DNA of 64,000 nucleotides from Flavobacterium sp. CYK-55 (GCF_018413465.1 NZ_JAHCDK010000004.1:62001-126000); one strand, 5' to 3'. Positions 45,398 to 54,988 are shown, numbered from the stretch's first letter. Notes: a model not told the origin generated them from the sequence alone. Numbers and translations are program-made.

Positions 45398-46744
45398 ATG
45401 AGCACATTTGAAGAATTTGGTTTACCTAAATCAGTTCAGAAAGCAATTGACGAATTAGGCTATACTACGCCAACCCCTATCCAAGAAAAATCTTTTCCGG
45501 TGATCATGTCTGGGCGTGATATGATGGGAATTGCACAAACCGGAACCGGAAAAACTTTAGCCTATTTACTTCCGTTACTCAAACTGTATAAGTTTAGCCA
45601 TTCGCATATACCTAAAATATTAATTCTTGTACCCACCCGCGAACTTGTGGTACAAGTTACCGAAGAAGTTGAAAAGCTGACCCAATATATGTCGGTGCGA
45701 ACTTTGGGCATTTATGGCGGAGTAAACATCAATACACAGAAAACAGCCGTTTATCAAGGCATTGATATTTTGGTCGGAACACCCGGTCGCGTAATGGATT
45801 TGGCACTAGACAACGTAGTTCGATTTGACGAAACAACCAAACTCGTCATTGATGAATTTGATGAAATGCTCAACCTCGGGTTCAGAGTACAACTCACGTC
45901 CATTTTGGCGATGATGCGACCAAAAAGACAAAACATTTTGTTTTCGGCCACCATGACTGATGATGTTGATGCGGTTTTAAACGATTACTTTGATTTCCCT
46001 CAAGAAGTAAGCTTGGCAGCTTCAGGAACACCCATTGAAAAAATATCACAGTCTTCTTATCCGGTAGCAAATTTTAACACCAAAATCAATTTGCTCAAAC
46101 ATCTATTAAAAGATGAATCCATGAGCCGGGTTTTGATTTTTGTCAACAATAAAAAACACGCTGATTTAATTTTTGAGGGAATTGAAGAAGATTTTGGTCA
46201 TGAATTTGGGCTTATCCATTCAAATAAATCACAGAATTATCGCCTCAATACGATGGCCGAATTCCAACTCGGCAACCTCAGGGGTATCATCACCACCGAT
46301 GTCATGGCGCGCGGATTGGATATTTCAGACATTACACATGTGATTAATTTTGAAATGCCTGAAACGCCTGAAACTTATATTCACCGTATTGGTAGAACCG
46401 GTCGCGCTGACAAAACCGGTAACGCCATCAGTTTTTTTACACCTAAAGAAGAGGAACGAAAAATTGAAGCAGAAGTTTTGATGAATCGAGAAATTGAAGT
46501 TGTTGATTTTCCGGAACATGTTGAGATTTCAGATAAACTCATTGGTTCAGAAAAAAGCCGACAACCGGTAAAATTCTTGCTCAAAAAACCGAAACTTGAG
46601 GGCGATGGTGCTTTTCAGGAAAAGGCAAAAAAGAACCAAAAAGTCAATTTGGGCGGGCCATCTAAAACCAAAAAGAAAACACATGGTTCTGTAAACCGGA
46701 ATCTGTTAAAAACACAAAGTCAAAAAAGAAAAGGAAAAAAATAG
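45398..46744 (+). CDS. DEAD-box RNA helicase (RhlE-like)
   Basis: 448 residues from ATG 45398 (MSTFEEFGLP). Q motif PTPIQEKSFP, motif I AQTGTGKT (46-53), PTREL, TPGR, motif III SAT, and HRIGRTGR. Motif II is D-E-F-D (152-155) rather than DEAD. The C-terminal tail (about 385-448) is Lys-rich and likely binds RNA. Cytosolic, acting in ribosome assembly or RNA turnover by family analogy. Confidence 0.92.
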   Translation: MSTFEEFGLPKSVQKAIDELGYTTPTPIQEKSFPVIMSGRDMMGIAQTGTGKTLAYLLPLLKLYKFSHSHIPKILILVPTRELVVQVTEEVEKLTQYMSVRTLGIYGGVNINTQKTAVYQGIDILVGTPGRVMDLALDNVVRFDETTKLVIDEFDEMLNLGFRVQLTSILAMMRPKRQNILFSATMTDDVDAVLNDYFDFPQEVSLAASGTPIEKISQSSYPVANFNTKINLLKHLLKDESMSRVLIFVNNKKHADLIFEGIEEDFGHEFGLIHSNKSQNYRLNTMAEFQLGNLRGIITTDVMARGLDISDITHVINFEMPETPETYIHRIGRTGRADKTGNAISFFTPKEEERKIEAEVLMNREIEVVDFPEHVEISDKLIGSEKSRQPVKFLLKKPKLEGDGAFQEKAKKNQKVNLGGPSKTKKKTHGSVNRNLLKTQSQKRKGKK

Positions 46745-46792
46745 CACCGATTATTGACTTTTGATTGCTATTTTTGACAAACAAAATTCAGC

Positions 46793-48718
46793 ATGCAATT
46801 TAAACATCCGGAAATTCTTTACTTCCTCTTTTTACTGGTTATTCCGATACTGGTACATTTGTTTCAATTGCGTCGATTTAAGAAAGAATATTTTACTAAT
46901 GTTCGGTTCTTACAACAAATCTCTATTCAAACCCGCAAGAGTTCACAAATCAAAAAATGGTTGTTGCTCGCCACGCGTTTGCTATTGTTGACCTTCTTGA
47001 TTTTGGCATTTGCCCAACCTTATTTTGAGGCCAAAGACAGCAAAAATAGCCATAACTCGATGTATATTGTTTTGGACAATTCGTACAGCATGCAGGCCAA
47101 AGGACAAAAAGGCCCATTGTTTCAACGAGCGGTTGAAGATTTACTCGAACACGTTCCGGAAAATCAAACCTTCTCGTTATTGACCAATTCTGAAACGTAT
47201 TGGAACACCGACATCAAATCAATCAGAAAAGAATTACAACATTTGAATTATAGTCCGTTGCCGTTTCAGTTAGAAAGCGCGATGGCTAAAATTAAAGCCC
47301 ACGAACCATCATCTGCCAAAGATATCGTAGTGATTACCGATGCTGTAGGTTTGCAAGCGCAACAGCTCAAAAGCATTGACAAAAGTTGGAATACTACTTT
47401 TATCACACCCAAATCAGAACAAAAGAGCAATGTGTCTGTTGACAGTGTTTTTGTGAGTCAAACTTCGGCCCAGTTTTACGAAATTGGTGTACAACTCACC
47501 GCTTACGGACAAACCAAAGAACTTCCGATTGCTTTGTACAATCTCGACAAGCTTATGGCCAAAACCATTGTTTCAATGGAAACTGATTCAAAACTGATGC
47601 GATTTACCATACCGAAAAATGATTTTCAGGGTTATGTTTCAATTACCGACAATGCTTTATTGTATGATAACACCTATTATTTAAGCATTTCAAAACCAAA
47701 AAAAGTCAATGTTTTGAGTATAGGCGATGCCGATAAAAGCAACTTTTTAAATAAGATTTACACGCCGGATGAATTCAATTACGGGAATTATTCATTGCGC
47801 GAACTTGACTACAACAAAATAGAAGAAAACGATGCCATAGTGCTCAACGAACTCGCCGAAATTCCACAAGCACTTCAAACTACGCTAAAAGATTTTACAG
47901 CCAAAGGCGGAAACATTATTGTGATTCCATCAATGCAATGCAAACTCACCAATCTCAATCAATTTTTGAGTCAATTGGGGCAAATTCAGTTACAAAACCC
48001 AAAAGCTTCAGAAAAACTCATCACCAAAATATCCTTCAAAAATCCGGTGTTTAGCAGTGTCTTTGAAAAACAAGTAGCCAATTTTCAATACCCAAAAACC
48101 CAAAGCCAATTTGGCATTAGCAATGCTTATCCGGCCATTTTGAGCTATGAAGATCAAAGTGTTTTTCTGAGTTCTATACAAAATCCGTTGGGCGCCGTAT
48201 ATGTTTTTGCCGCTGCGCTCAATACACAAAACTCAAATTTTCAACGCTCACCGCTGATTGTTCCGGTGTTTTACAATATGGCGCTAAGCAGAGCCAAAAC
48301 CGGGGTTGCGGCTTATACCATTGGTGAAAATAATCCGATTTTGGTGGATACCACGCTGGGTAAAGATGAAATATTACGCATTGAAAACCCTCGTGAGAAA
48401 TTTATTCCAACGCAACAAATCTTGAGCAACAAAGTAAAACTTAATTGTAGTGAAGCGCCACAGTTGGCTGGGAATTACTCGGTATTTCAAGGAAATAATG
48501 CGCTCAAAAATGTGAGTTTCAACTATTCACGCACCGAAAGCAAGCCTGACCCTGAGGCCGTAAATGCTTTATCAGATTTTACCATCAAACCCAGCGTAGA
48601 TCGATTTTTTGACGCTTTACTGACCGAAAGAACTGATCAAACCCTCTGGAAATGGTTAGTGGTTTTGACACTTATCTTTTTGACACTCGAAATATTCATT
48701 CAAAAACTGGTCAAATGA
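46793..48718 (+). CDS. BatA / VWA-domain membrane protein
   Basis: 641 residues. The N-terminal BatA domain has two membrane helices (9-25 and 61-80) flanking QLRRFKKEYFTNVRFL. A VWA-like domain has MIDAS-type D-N-S-Y-S (DNSYSMQ) and VVITDAVG. A long beta-rich extracytoplasmic part and a C-terminal helix (about 618-636) complete it. Related to the Bacteroides aerotolerance proteins, but here alone with a pyrC-like gene. Overlaps that gene by 4 bp. Confidence 0.87.
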   Translation: MQFKHPEILYFLFLLVIPILVHLFQLRRFKKEYFTNVRFLQQISIQTRKSSQIKKWLLLATRLLLLTFLILAFAQPYFEAKDSKNSHNSMYIVLDNSYSMQAKGQKGPLFQRAVEDLLEHVPENQTFSLLTNSETYWNTDIKSIRKELQHLNYSPLPFQLESAMAKIKAHEPSSAKDIVVITDAVGLQAQQLKSIDKSWNTTFITPKSEQKSNVSVDSVFVSQTSAQFYEIGVQLTAYGQTKELPIALYNLDKLMAKTIVSMETDSKLMRFTIPKNDFQGYVSITDNALLYDNTYYLSISKPKKVNVLSIGDADKSNFLNKIYTPDEFNYGNYSLRELDYNKIEENDAIVLNELAEIPQALQTTLKDFTAKGGNIIVIPSMQCKLTNLNQFLSQLGQIQLQNPKASEKLITKISFKNPVFSSVFEKQVANFQYPKTQSQFGISNAYPAILSYEDQSVFLSSIQNPLGAVYVFAAALNTQNSNFQRSPLIVPVFYNMALSRAKTGVAAYTIGENNPILVDTTLGKDEILRIENPREKFIPTQQILSNKVKLNCSEAPQLAGNYSVFQGNNALKNVSFNYSRTESKPDPEAVNALSDFTIKPSVDRFFDALLTERTDQTLWKWLVVLTLIFLTLEIFIQKLVK

Positions 48719-49968
48719 AAACACTGCTCAAACAAGCAAAGATTATCGACCCTAAGAGCGCTTTTCACCAACAAACGGTTGATGTGCTTATTGAAAACGG
48801 TTCGATACAGAATATCGCGTCTAATCTACAACCCGATTCAGATGTTCAGATGGTTGAACTTGAAAATCTTCATCTCTCGCGCGGCTGGTTTGATTCAAGC
48901 GTGTGTTTTGGCGAACCTGGTTTTGAACAGCGAGAAACCATTGAAAACGGTTGTTTGGTTGCGGCACTCAGCGGATTTAGTTCAGTAGCGCTTCAACCAA
49001 ATTCAGAGCCGATTCATGATAACCAAACTGCAATTTCATGGGCGAAAAGTAAGGCTGAAAAAACAGCGGTTAACCTCTACCCTATTGGCGCGCTCACCAA
49101 AGAGTCAGCCGGAAAAGAACTGGCCGAATTATACGATATGAAAAACGCCGGAGCAATTGCATTTGGCGATTATCATAAAGACATTTCCAACAGCAATTTA
49201 CTCAAGTTAGCGCTTCAATATACACAAGACTTTGGTGGACACATCATTGCTTTTTCGCAAGATCAGAACCTCAAAGGCAACGGCGTTGTCAACGAAGGAA
49301 TAGTATCGACTCGTTTAGGCTTGAAAGGAATTCCAGCACTGGCAGAAGAAATTCATGTGGCGCGCAATTTATTTTTATTAGAATACACCGGTGGAAAACT
49401 GCATATTCCGACCATCTCATCAGCGACTTCAGCAGCTTTGATCAAACAAGCCAAGGCAAAAGGTTTACAGGTTTCATGTAGTGTTGCGGTTTCAAATTTG
49501 GTGTTGACTGATGAAGTTCTGGACGGATTTGACACGCGCTACAAACTCATGCCGCCTTTGCGCAATGAAATAGACAGACAAGCTCTTTTGGCTGCGGTTG
49601 TTGACGGAACGATTGATGTAATTACCTCAGATCATCAGCCCATTGATATAGAAGGAAAAAAACTCGAATTTGATTTGGCCAGCTATGGAAGCATTGGTTT
49701 AGAAAGTGCTTTCGGAGCCTTGAATTCAGTACTTTCGTTGGAGATGGTTATTGAAAAACTCACGGCAGCAACCCATGTTTTTGGTGTAGAATCGAGTTCA
49801 ATCAACATCGGACAAAAAGCCAATTTAACCTTGTTCAACCCGAATATGGAATGGATTTTTTCAGAAAAAGACATCCTTTCAAAATCAAAAAACGCTGCTT
49901 TTCTGGGGCAAAAACTCAAAGGTAAAGCCTACGGAATTTTCAACCGAAACCAATTGATTTTATCATGA
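48715..49968 (+). CDS. Dihydroorotase-like protein, probably non-catalytic
   Basis: 417 residues from ATG 48715 (MKTLLKQAKI), overlapping the BatA stop by 4 bp. The amidohydrolase/dihydroorotase frame is clear: GWFDSSVCFGEPGF, NSEPIHDN, TSDHQPID. But the H-x-H zinc motif is replaced (D60-S-S62-V-C64-F), the usual H-E-D reads S-Q-D (FSQDQNL), and the PHH motif reads VSN. The zinc site is therefore lost. It resembles inactive PyrC'/PyrX partners of aspartate transcarbamoylase; a structural role in pyrimidine synthesis is inferred. Another gene must supply dihydroorotase. Confidence 0.85.
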   Translation: MKTLLKQAKIIDPKSAFHQQTVDVLIENGSIQNIASNLQPDSDVQMVELENLHLSRGWFDSSVCFGEPGFEQRETIENGCLVAALSGFSSVALQPNSEPIHDNQTAISWAKSKAEKTAVNLYPIGALTKESAGKELAELYDMKNAGAIAFGDYHKDISNSNLLKLALQYTQDFGGHIIAFSQDQNLKGNGVVNEGIVSTRLGLKGIPALAEEIHVARNLFLLEYTGGKLHIPTISSATSAALIKQAKAKGLQVSCSVAVSNLVLTDEVLDGFDTRYKLMPPLRNEIDRQALLAAVVDGTIDVITSDHQPIDIEGKKLEFDLASYGSIGLESAFGALNSVLSLEMVIEKLTAATHVFGVESSSINIGQKANLTLFNPNMEWIFSEKDILSKSKNAAFLGQKLKGKAYGIFNRNQLILS

Positions 49969-50291
49969 CCGACGACCTAATCAAAGAAGGCAAAACTGCC
50001 GCAATTACCAGTTATATTTTGTTTATCGGCGTGCTTATTGCGCTATCGATGAACTCCGAAACCCGCAACCGTTTTGCCGCTTTTCACATTCGGCAAGCTT
50101 TGGGTTTGACCATAACCTTCTTCTCACTTGGTCTCATCGTAAGTAATTTTGATAATTTGATGATTAGTTTCTCGATGTGGATATTCATTTTTGTGCTTTG
50201 GAGCTACGGATTTATGAGCGCCATTCAAGGCAAAACAAGAGCCATTCCGCTCTTAGGCAATTGGTTTCAAAAAGTATTTCATTTTATATAA
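49965..50291 (+). CDS. Small membrane protein (DUF4870/Tic20-like)
   Basis: 108 residues with three hydrophobic segments and a central RFAAFHIRQALGLTI stretch, as in the small DUF4870/Tic20-like family, often labelled import component. Overlaps the dihydroorotase-like gene by 4 bp and is followed 3 bp later by the hydrolase, so part of one operon. Confidence 0.78.
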   Translation: MTDDLIKEGKTAAITSYILFIGVLIALSMNSETRNRFAAFHIRQALGLTITFFSLGLIVSNFDNLMISFSMWIFIFVLWSYGFMSAIQGKTRAIPLLGNWFQKVFHFI

Positions 50292-50294
50292 TCT

Positions 50295-50945
50295 ATGGCT
50301 TTTTCACTCTATCACTTAGTTCGCGAACCTAAGATTAAACTCGATCAAAATCCGCTTTTGTTATTGCTACACGGCTATGGGAGCAACGAAGAAGATTTGT
50401 TCTCATTTGCCTCAGAATTGCCCGATGAATATTATGTTATATCAGCGCGCGCGCCTTATGATTTGATGTACGGAAGTTATGCTTGGTATGCCATTAACTT
50501 TGATGCCGATGAAAATAAATTTTCTGATTTAGACCAAGCCCGCAGCTCTCGCGATTTGATTGCTGGTTTTATTGATGAACTAATTGATAATTATGCCATT
50601 GATGCTCAAAAAATCACCTTGATTGGTTTTAGTCAAGGAAGTATTTTGAGTTATGCGGTGGCTTTATCACATCCTGAAAAGGTGCAGCGAGTGGTTGCGA
50701 TGAGCGGTTACTTAAACTTGGATATGATGGCTGAAAATTACGCGCAAAACGATTTTTCAAGCCTCAAGATTTTTGCATCACACGGAACTGTTGATCAGGT
50801 TATTCCGGTGGATTGGGCTCGCAAAGTTGCGCCAGCTTTAGAGCAACTCAAGATTGATGTAACTTATAAAGAATATCCGGTAGGACACGGTGTGGCGCCG
50901 CAAAACTTCTTTGACTTTAGAAATTGGCTCGCGCAAACGCGCTAA
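50295..50945 (+). CDS. Alpha/beta hydrolase (carboxylesterase/phospholipase type)
   Basis: 216 residues. Oxyanion-side LLLHGYGSNEEDLF, nucleophile S113 in GFSQGS, D167 in GTVDQVIP and H198 in VGHGV complete the triad. Belongs to the small soluble Abhydrolase_2 esterases; the natural substrate is unknown. Last gene of the BatA operon; its stop touches the convergent next gene. Confidence 0.9.
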   Translation: MAFSLYHLVREPKIKLDQNPLLLLLHGYGSNEEDLFSFASELPDEYYVISARAPYDLMYGSYAWYAINFDADENKFSDLDQARSSRDLIAGFIDELIDNYAIDAQKITLIGFSQGSILSYAVALSHPEKVQRVVAMSGYLNLDMMAENYAQNDFSSLKIFASHGTVDQVIPVDWARKVAPALEQLKIDVTYKEYPVGHGVAPQNFFDFRNWLAQTR

Positions 50946-51446
50946 TTATTTGTCATAAACCACCGATTGAATCACTTCAAATGAAACGGTTTTATCGGGA
51001 TTGATAAAATACTTGAGTAAAACTTCGCCCCAGTATTGACCATCGCTACAATCGGCCACTATCCAACGATGATTGAGCACTTTAGCTTTGTTGATGATGA
51101 ATTTTTTTCCGCCAATGGGTGCTTGCCCGGTATACGGATTTCCGGCCGGATTATCATTGAACGCAATAAGCGCATCGGTCACAAATTTTGAAAGTTCTTC
51201 ATAGGAACCAAACTGCGGAATATTGGCATTGTCAAAATAATTTTGAGCATTTTGATCTTTCTCAATTGAAAAATAATCGGCATCAACCATTTTGTTTTGC
51301 AAACTTTGAATACTGTCTTTTAAGCTTTTTCGAACAACTTCGGTATGATTTTGATCAAAAGTTGATTTCTGATTAAAATACATATAGGTAAAAATATTCA
51401 TCAAAGCAGCAATGATAAACAAGTATAAAAACAGTGATTTTTTCAT
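50946..51446 (-). CDS. Membrane-anchored conserved protein
   Basis: 166 residues. An N-terminal helix (5-24) probably anchors the protein. A charged helical region (30-60) precedes a compact domain with KVLNHRWIVADCSDGQYWGEVLLKYF. I do not know this family's function. On the minus strand just after the metallo-hydrolase gene (2-bp gap), so co-transcribed with it. Confidence 0.78.
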   Translation of the reverse strand: MKKSLFLYLFIIAALMNIFTYMYFNQKSTFDQNHTEVVRKSLKDSIQSLQNKMVDADYFSIEKDQNAQNYFDNANIPQFGSYEELSKFVTDALIAFNDNPAGNPYTGQAPIGGKKFIINKAKVLNHRWIVADCSDGQYWGEVLLKYFINPDKTVSFEVIQSVVYDK

Positions 51447-51448
51447 GA

Positions 51449-52213
51449 TTATAAAGTAATTTCTAAATTATCGTAGGCTACAAAAACATGTTTGGGTAAT
51501 TTCTTTTGAATGTCTTGATGAAATCCGAATAAGTGACTGATGTGCGTGAGGTATGCGCGTTCAGGCTTGACCAAATCAATAAACTCTAAAGCTTCTTGAA
51601 GATTAAAATGTGAATGATGTGGCTCTTCACGCAAAGCATTCACCACCAAAACTTGTACGCCTTTTAACTTGTCAATTTCATGTGGATCAATCGTTTTTAC
51701 ATCGGTTAAATAGGCAAAATCGTCAATTCGATAACCAAAAACCTGCAATCGTCCGTGATCAACATTTATAGGAATAGCCATTTTATCGCCTATTTTAAAA
51801 GGTACATCTGGTAAAACTTCAATCGGTTGAACTGATGGCGCTCCGGGGTATTTGTTTTCGGTCTCAAAAACATAGTCAAATCGCTTTTGCAAATTGGCAA
51901 TGACCCGCGCATGAGCATAAATCGGAATGTCGCCTTGACGAAAGTTAAAAGGTCTGATATCGTCTAGACCGGCGGTATGATCGGCATGTTCGTGGGTGTA
52001 GAGAATCCCATCAATTTTTGGGCAGCGTGAAGTGATCATTTGCTGACGAAAATCAGGGCCGCAATCAATGATGTACGAATAATCATCCCAATGAATCCAT
52101 ACTGAAACCCGCAAACGAGTGTCTTTGGGATCGTCACTTTTGCATACAGAATGTTGGCTCCCGATGACCGGAATTCCTTGTGAGGTTCCTGTTCCTAAAA
52201 AGTAGACTTTCAA
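51449..52213 (-). CDS. MBL-fold metallo-hydrolase (PhnP-like)
   Basis: 254 residues. Metal motif THEHADHTAGLDD (HEHADH at 74-79), GTGTSQGIPV at the N-terminus, and NVDHGRLQVFGYRIDD followed by LTHISHLFGFH. Resembles cyclic phosphodiesterase PhnP and related enzymes; substrate not deducible. A promoter region shared with the divergent gene lies upstream. Confidence 0.9.
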   Translation of the reverse strand: MKVYFLGTGTSQGIPVIGSQHSVCKSDDPKDTRLRVSVWIHWDDYSYIIDCGPDFRQQMITSRCPKIDGILYTHEHADHTAGLDDIRPFNFRQGDIPIYAHARVIANLQKRFDYVFETENKYPGAPSVQPIEVLPDVPFKIGDKMAIPINVDHGRLQVFGYRIDDFAYLTDVKTIDPHEIDKLKGVQVLVVNALREEPHHSHFNLQEALEFIDLVKPERAYLTHISHLFGFHQDIQKKLPKHVFVAYDNLEITL

Positions 52214-52250
52214 TTATGTTATTTTTTTACAAAAATACTATTAATTCTCT

Positions 52251-52279
52251 TTTGCAAAAGGGCTGTTTTACTAACTTTG
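52251..52279 (+). promoter_or_regulatory. Bacteroidota-type promoter
   Basis: TTTG (52251-52254), 17 nt, TAACTTTG (52272-52279), 28 bp before the ATG at 52308. One of the best consensus matches in the window. Confidence 0.68.
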
Positions 52280-52307
52280 TGATGAATTTTTATGTTTGCT
52301 TCCCAAA

Positions 52308-53771
52308 ATGGACAAAGAAACCAGGATTAAAGGCGATAGAGCTATTGAGCATATCCCCGCGACCAAAGACAAAGCGCTTCGAATCAATCTAAATGAAAAT
52401 ATTTACGGAACTTTTGCCGAGATTGGCGCCGGTCAAGAAACGGTAAGGCATTTTTTTAGAGCCGGAGGTTCGTCAGGTACGATTGCTAAAGCGATGAGTG
52501 CTTATGACAAAGATTTTAGTGACGCTATTTATGGAATTGAAGATGACGGACGTTATGTAACCGAGAGTCGTTTGAAAAAAATGTTGGCCCATGAAACCAA
52601 TCTTATGGAAAAACGTTTGAGTCGTGAAAAGCATCCGAGCAAATTGTTTTTTAGCTATGCCAATACAGTAGCAACTATTGATTTCGCTAAACAATTTAAA
52701 GGCCATGGTTGGGTAGGAATTCGTTATCAACTTGATCCTGATGAAGACTACAATGACATCATTATTCACATCAGATTTAAAGAAACCGATGCCCGCTTGC
52801 AACAAGAAACCTTGGGGATTTTGGGTGTAAACTTGATTTATGGAGCTTTTTATAAATTCCATGAACCTAAAAAATTACTGCGCTATTTATACGATCATCT
52901 TGACAAAGATCAATTAGAGATTGACACGATCAACTTTTCAGGTCCGCGTTTCTCGCATATTGACAATCGTTTGATGAGTTTGCAATTGGTTAAAAACGGA
53001 ATGACCGATGCGGTAATGTTTGATCCGCAAGGAAACAACGTTTTACCAGCCGCCATTTTGTACAAAAAAAATATATTGGCTTTGCGCGGAAGTTTCAGAC
53101 CCGTAACCAAAGTAAACATGGACATGTATGAGCATTCACTCAATATGTTCTTAGCCGAAAATAAAGTAGACAAAGACAACACGCTTGTTGTTTTTGAAAT
53201 CACCTTATCAAATCTTCGTTCTGAAGGCGAAATTGACGAACGCGACTTTATGGATAGAGCAGAATTGCTTTGTTCATTAGGGCAAACCGTAATGATTTCA
53301 AATTTTCAAGAATATTATCGCGTGGTTGAATATTTCTCAGCCTACACCAAAGCTCGTATGGGATTGGCCATGGGCGTGAACAACTTGGTGGATATTTTTG
53401 ACGAAAAGTACTATCGCCATTTGAGCGGTGGCATTCTCGAAGCATTTGGAAAATTGTTTTATCGCGATTTAAAAGTATTCCTATATCCTATGTTAGGAGA
53501 TGATGGCGAAGTAATCAATTCTGAAAACCTCAAAGTTCATCCGCGTATGAAAGAACTGTATAAGTTCTTTAAATTCAACGGAAAAGTAGTCGATATTGAA
53601 GGGTTTGATTTGCACAACTTACAAGTATTCTCTCGTGAAGTACTCAAAATGATCAGCCAAGGAAAAACCGGCTGGGAGAGTATGCTTCCGGCGGGTATTG
53701 CTGAACTCATCAAAAAAGACCAGCTTTTTGGTTATGATCCGAATAAAGTTCTTGAAGAAAGTAACTCATAA
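52308..53771 (+). CDS. Conserved cytosolic protein of unknown function
   Basis: 487 residues from ATG 52308 (MDKETRIKG). Similar proteins are widespread in Bacteroidota and often carry the label TonB-dependent receptor or nicotinate-nucleotide adenylyltransferase, but I see no signal peptide, plug or barrel. Conserved-looking pieces are FAEIGAGQETVRHFFRAGG, SGTIAKAMSAYDKDFSDAIYG and DAVMFDPQGNNVLPA. Ends at a strong terminator. Function unknown. Confidence 0.85.
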   Translation: MDKETRIKGDRAIEHIPATKDKALRINLNENIYGTFAEIGAGQETVRHFFRAGGSSGTIAKAMSAYDKDFSDAIYGIEDDGRYVTESRLKKMLAHETNLMEKRLSREKHPSKLFFSYANTVATIDFAKQFKGHGWVGIRYQLDPDEDYNDIIIHIRFKETDARLQQETLGILGVNLIYGAFYKFHEPKKLLRYLYDHLDKDQLEIDTINFSGPRFSHIDNRLMSLQLVKNGMTDAVMFDPQGNNVLPAAILYKKNILALRGSFRPVTKVNMDMYEHSLNMFLAENKVDKDNTLVVFEITLSNLRSEGEIDERDFMDRAELLCSLGQTVMISNFQEYYRVVEYFSAYTKARMGLAMGVNNLVDIFDEKYYRHLSGGILEAFGKLFYRDLKVFLYPMLGDDGEVINSENLKVHPRMKELYKFFKFNGKVVDIEGFDLHNLQVFSREVLKMISQGKTGWESMLPAGIAELIKKDQLFGYDPNKVLEESNS

Positions 53772-53801
53772 AAAAGGCCGCTTATTCAAGCGGCCTTTTT
53801 A
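53770..53801. terminator. Bidirectional terminator
   Basis: Stem aaaaaggccgctt / aagcggccttttt with loop attc, between the convergent ends of the 52308 gene and bcp. Confidence 0.92.
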
Positions 53802-53802
53802 T

Positions 53803-54255
53803 TTATTTGAGAATCTGAGCGGTATGCTCTTTTGATTTCACATCGGTGATGACTTCTGCAATTTTTGAGTGTTCATCAATGACAAAAGTGATGCGGTGAA
53901 TACCATCAAAAACTTTTCCCATAAATTTCTTCGGCCCCCAAACGCCAAACGCATTAATGACTGAGCGATCTTCATCGGCCAAAAGCGGGAAAGGTAAATC
54001 GTATTTTTTCTTAAAATTAGCTTGAACCTTGGCTGAATCTGCACTTACACCTAAAATAGCATAACCCTGCGCCAAAAACTGATTATAATTATCGCGAAGA
54101 TTACATGCTTCGACGGTGCAAGTGGGAGTATTGGCTTTTGGGTAAAAATAAACGACCATTTTTTTGCCTTGATAATCAGACAAACTATGTTGTTTTCCGT
54201 CTTGATCTAATGCTGAAAATTGCGGAGCGGCATCGCCCGGTTTTAATGTTGTCAT
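53803..54255 (-). CDS. bcp: Thioredoxin-dependent thiol peroxidase (Bcp/PrxQ)
   Basis: 150 residues from ATG 54255 (MTTLKPGDAAPQF). Peroxidatic C46 in NTPTCTVEAC and resolving C51, the PrxQ spacing. It reduces hydroperoxides with thioredoxin. Divergent from nth over about 100 bp. Confidence 0.94.
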   Translation of the reverse strand: MTTLKPGDAAPQFSALDQDGKQHSLSDYQGKKMVVYFYPKANTPTCTVEACNLRDNYNQFLAQGYAILGVSADSAKVQANFKKKYDLPFPLLADEDRSVINAFGVWGPKKFMGKVFDGIHRITFVIDEHSKIAEVITDVKSKEHTAQILK

Positions 54256-54352
54256 AGGAAATTCGGTTATAAATTTTAATCGGGTGAATGAATGTAGAAT
54301 ATTGGCTAAAAACATCTATTTGTGTATACTTGTAAGGTTAAAATTAAAGACA

Positions 54353-54988
54353 ATGACTCAGAAAGAACGTGTAACATTTGTTATAAATACGTTAAATGAA
54401 CTCTATCCGGATGTTCCGGTGCCGCTCGATCACAAAGATGCTTATACTTTGTTGATTGCTGTCTTGCTTTCAGCTCAATGCACTGATGTTCGCGTGAACC
54501 AAATTACGCCTTTATTATTTGCCAAAGCTGATAATCCGTATGATATGGTGAAACTTTCTGTTCAAGAAATTCAAGATATTATTCGTCCTTGTGGTTTATC
54601 ACCGATGAAATCAAAAGGAATTTACGGCTTGTCGCAAATTTTAATCGAAAAACACAACGGTGAAGTTCCGCAGAGTTTTGAAGACTTAGAAGCGCTTCCG
54701 GCTGTCGGGCACAAAACGGCCAGTGTAGTGATGAGCCAGGCTTTTGGCGTTCCGGCTTTTCCGGTGGATACGCATATTCACCGACTGATGCATCGCTGGA
54801 ATTTATCCAACGGAAAAAACATAGTTCAAACTGAAAAAGACGCCAAACGACTGTTTCCGAAAGAACTTTGGAACAAACTCCATTTGCAGATTATATGGTA
54901 CGGACGAGAATATTCGCCGGCACGCGGCTGGAATCTTGAAAAAGACGTCATTACGCGCACCATTGGAAGAAAAGAATTCGTGAAATAA
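54353..54988 (+). CDS. nth: Endonuclease III without iron-sulfur cluster
   Basis: 211 residues from ATG 54353 (MTQKERVTF). HhH-GPD fold with LPAVGHKTASVV (catalytic K121) and FPVDTHIHR (catalytic D139), as in Nth that excises oxidised pyrimidines. The C-terminal end (WYGREYSPARGWNLEKD) has none of the four cysteines (C-x6-C-x2-C-x5-C) that hold the 4Fe-4S cluster in E. coli Nth. A terminator follows. Confidence 0.9.
   Translation: MTQKERVTFVINTLNELYPDVPVPLDHKDAYTLLIAVLLSAQCTDVRVNQITPLLFAKADNPYDMVKLSVQEIQDIIRPCGLSPMKSKGIYGLSQILIEKHNGEVPQSFEDLEALPAVGHKTASVVMSQAFGVPAFPVDTHIHRLMHRWNLSNGKNIVQTEKDAKRLFPKELWNKLHLQIIWYGREYSPARGWNLEKDVITRTIGRKEFVK

Noticed and set aside
48715-49968. Functional pyrC
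   Set aside because: Zinc-binding histidines are replaced at several positions, so a catalytic call is not supported.
52308-53771. TonB-dependent receptor or nicotinate-nucleotide adenylyltransferase for the 487-residue protein
   Set aside because: No signal peptide, plug or barrel strands, and no HxGH-type nucleotidyltransferase motif.
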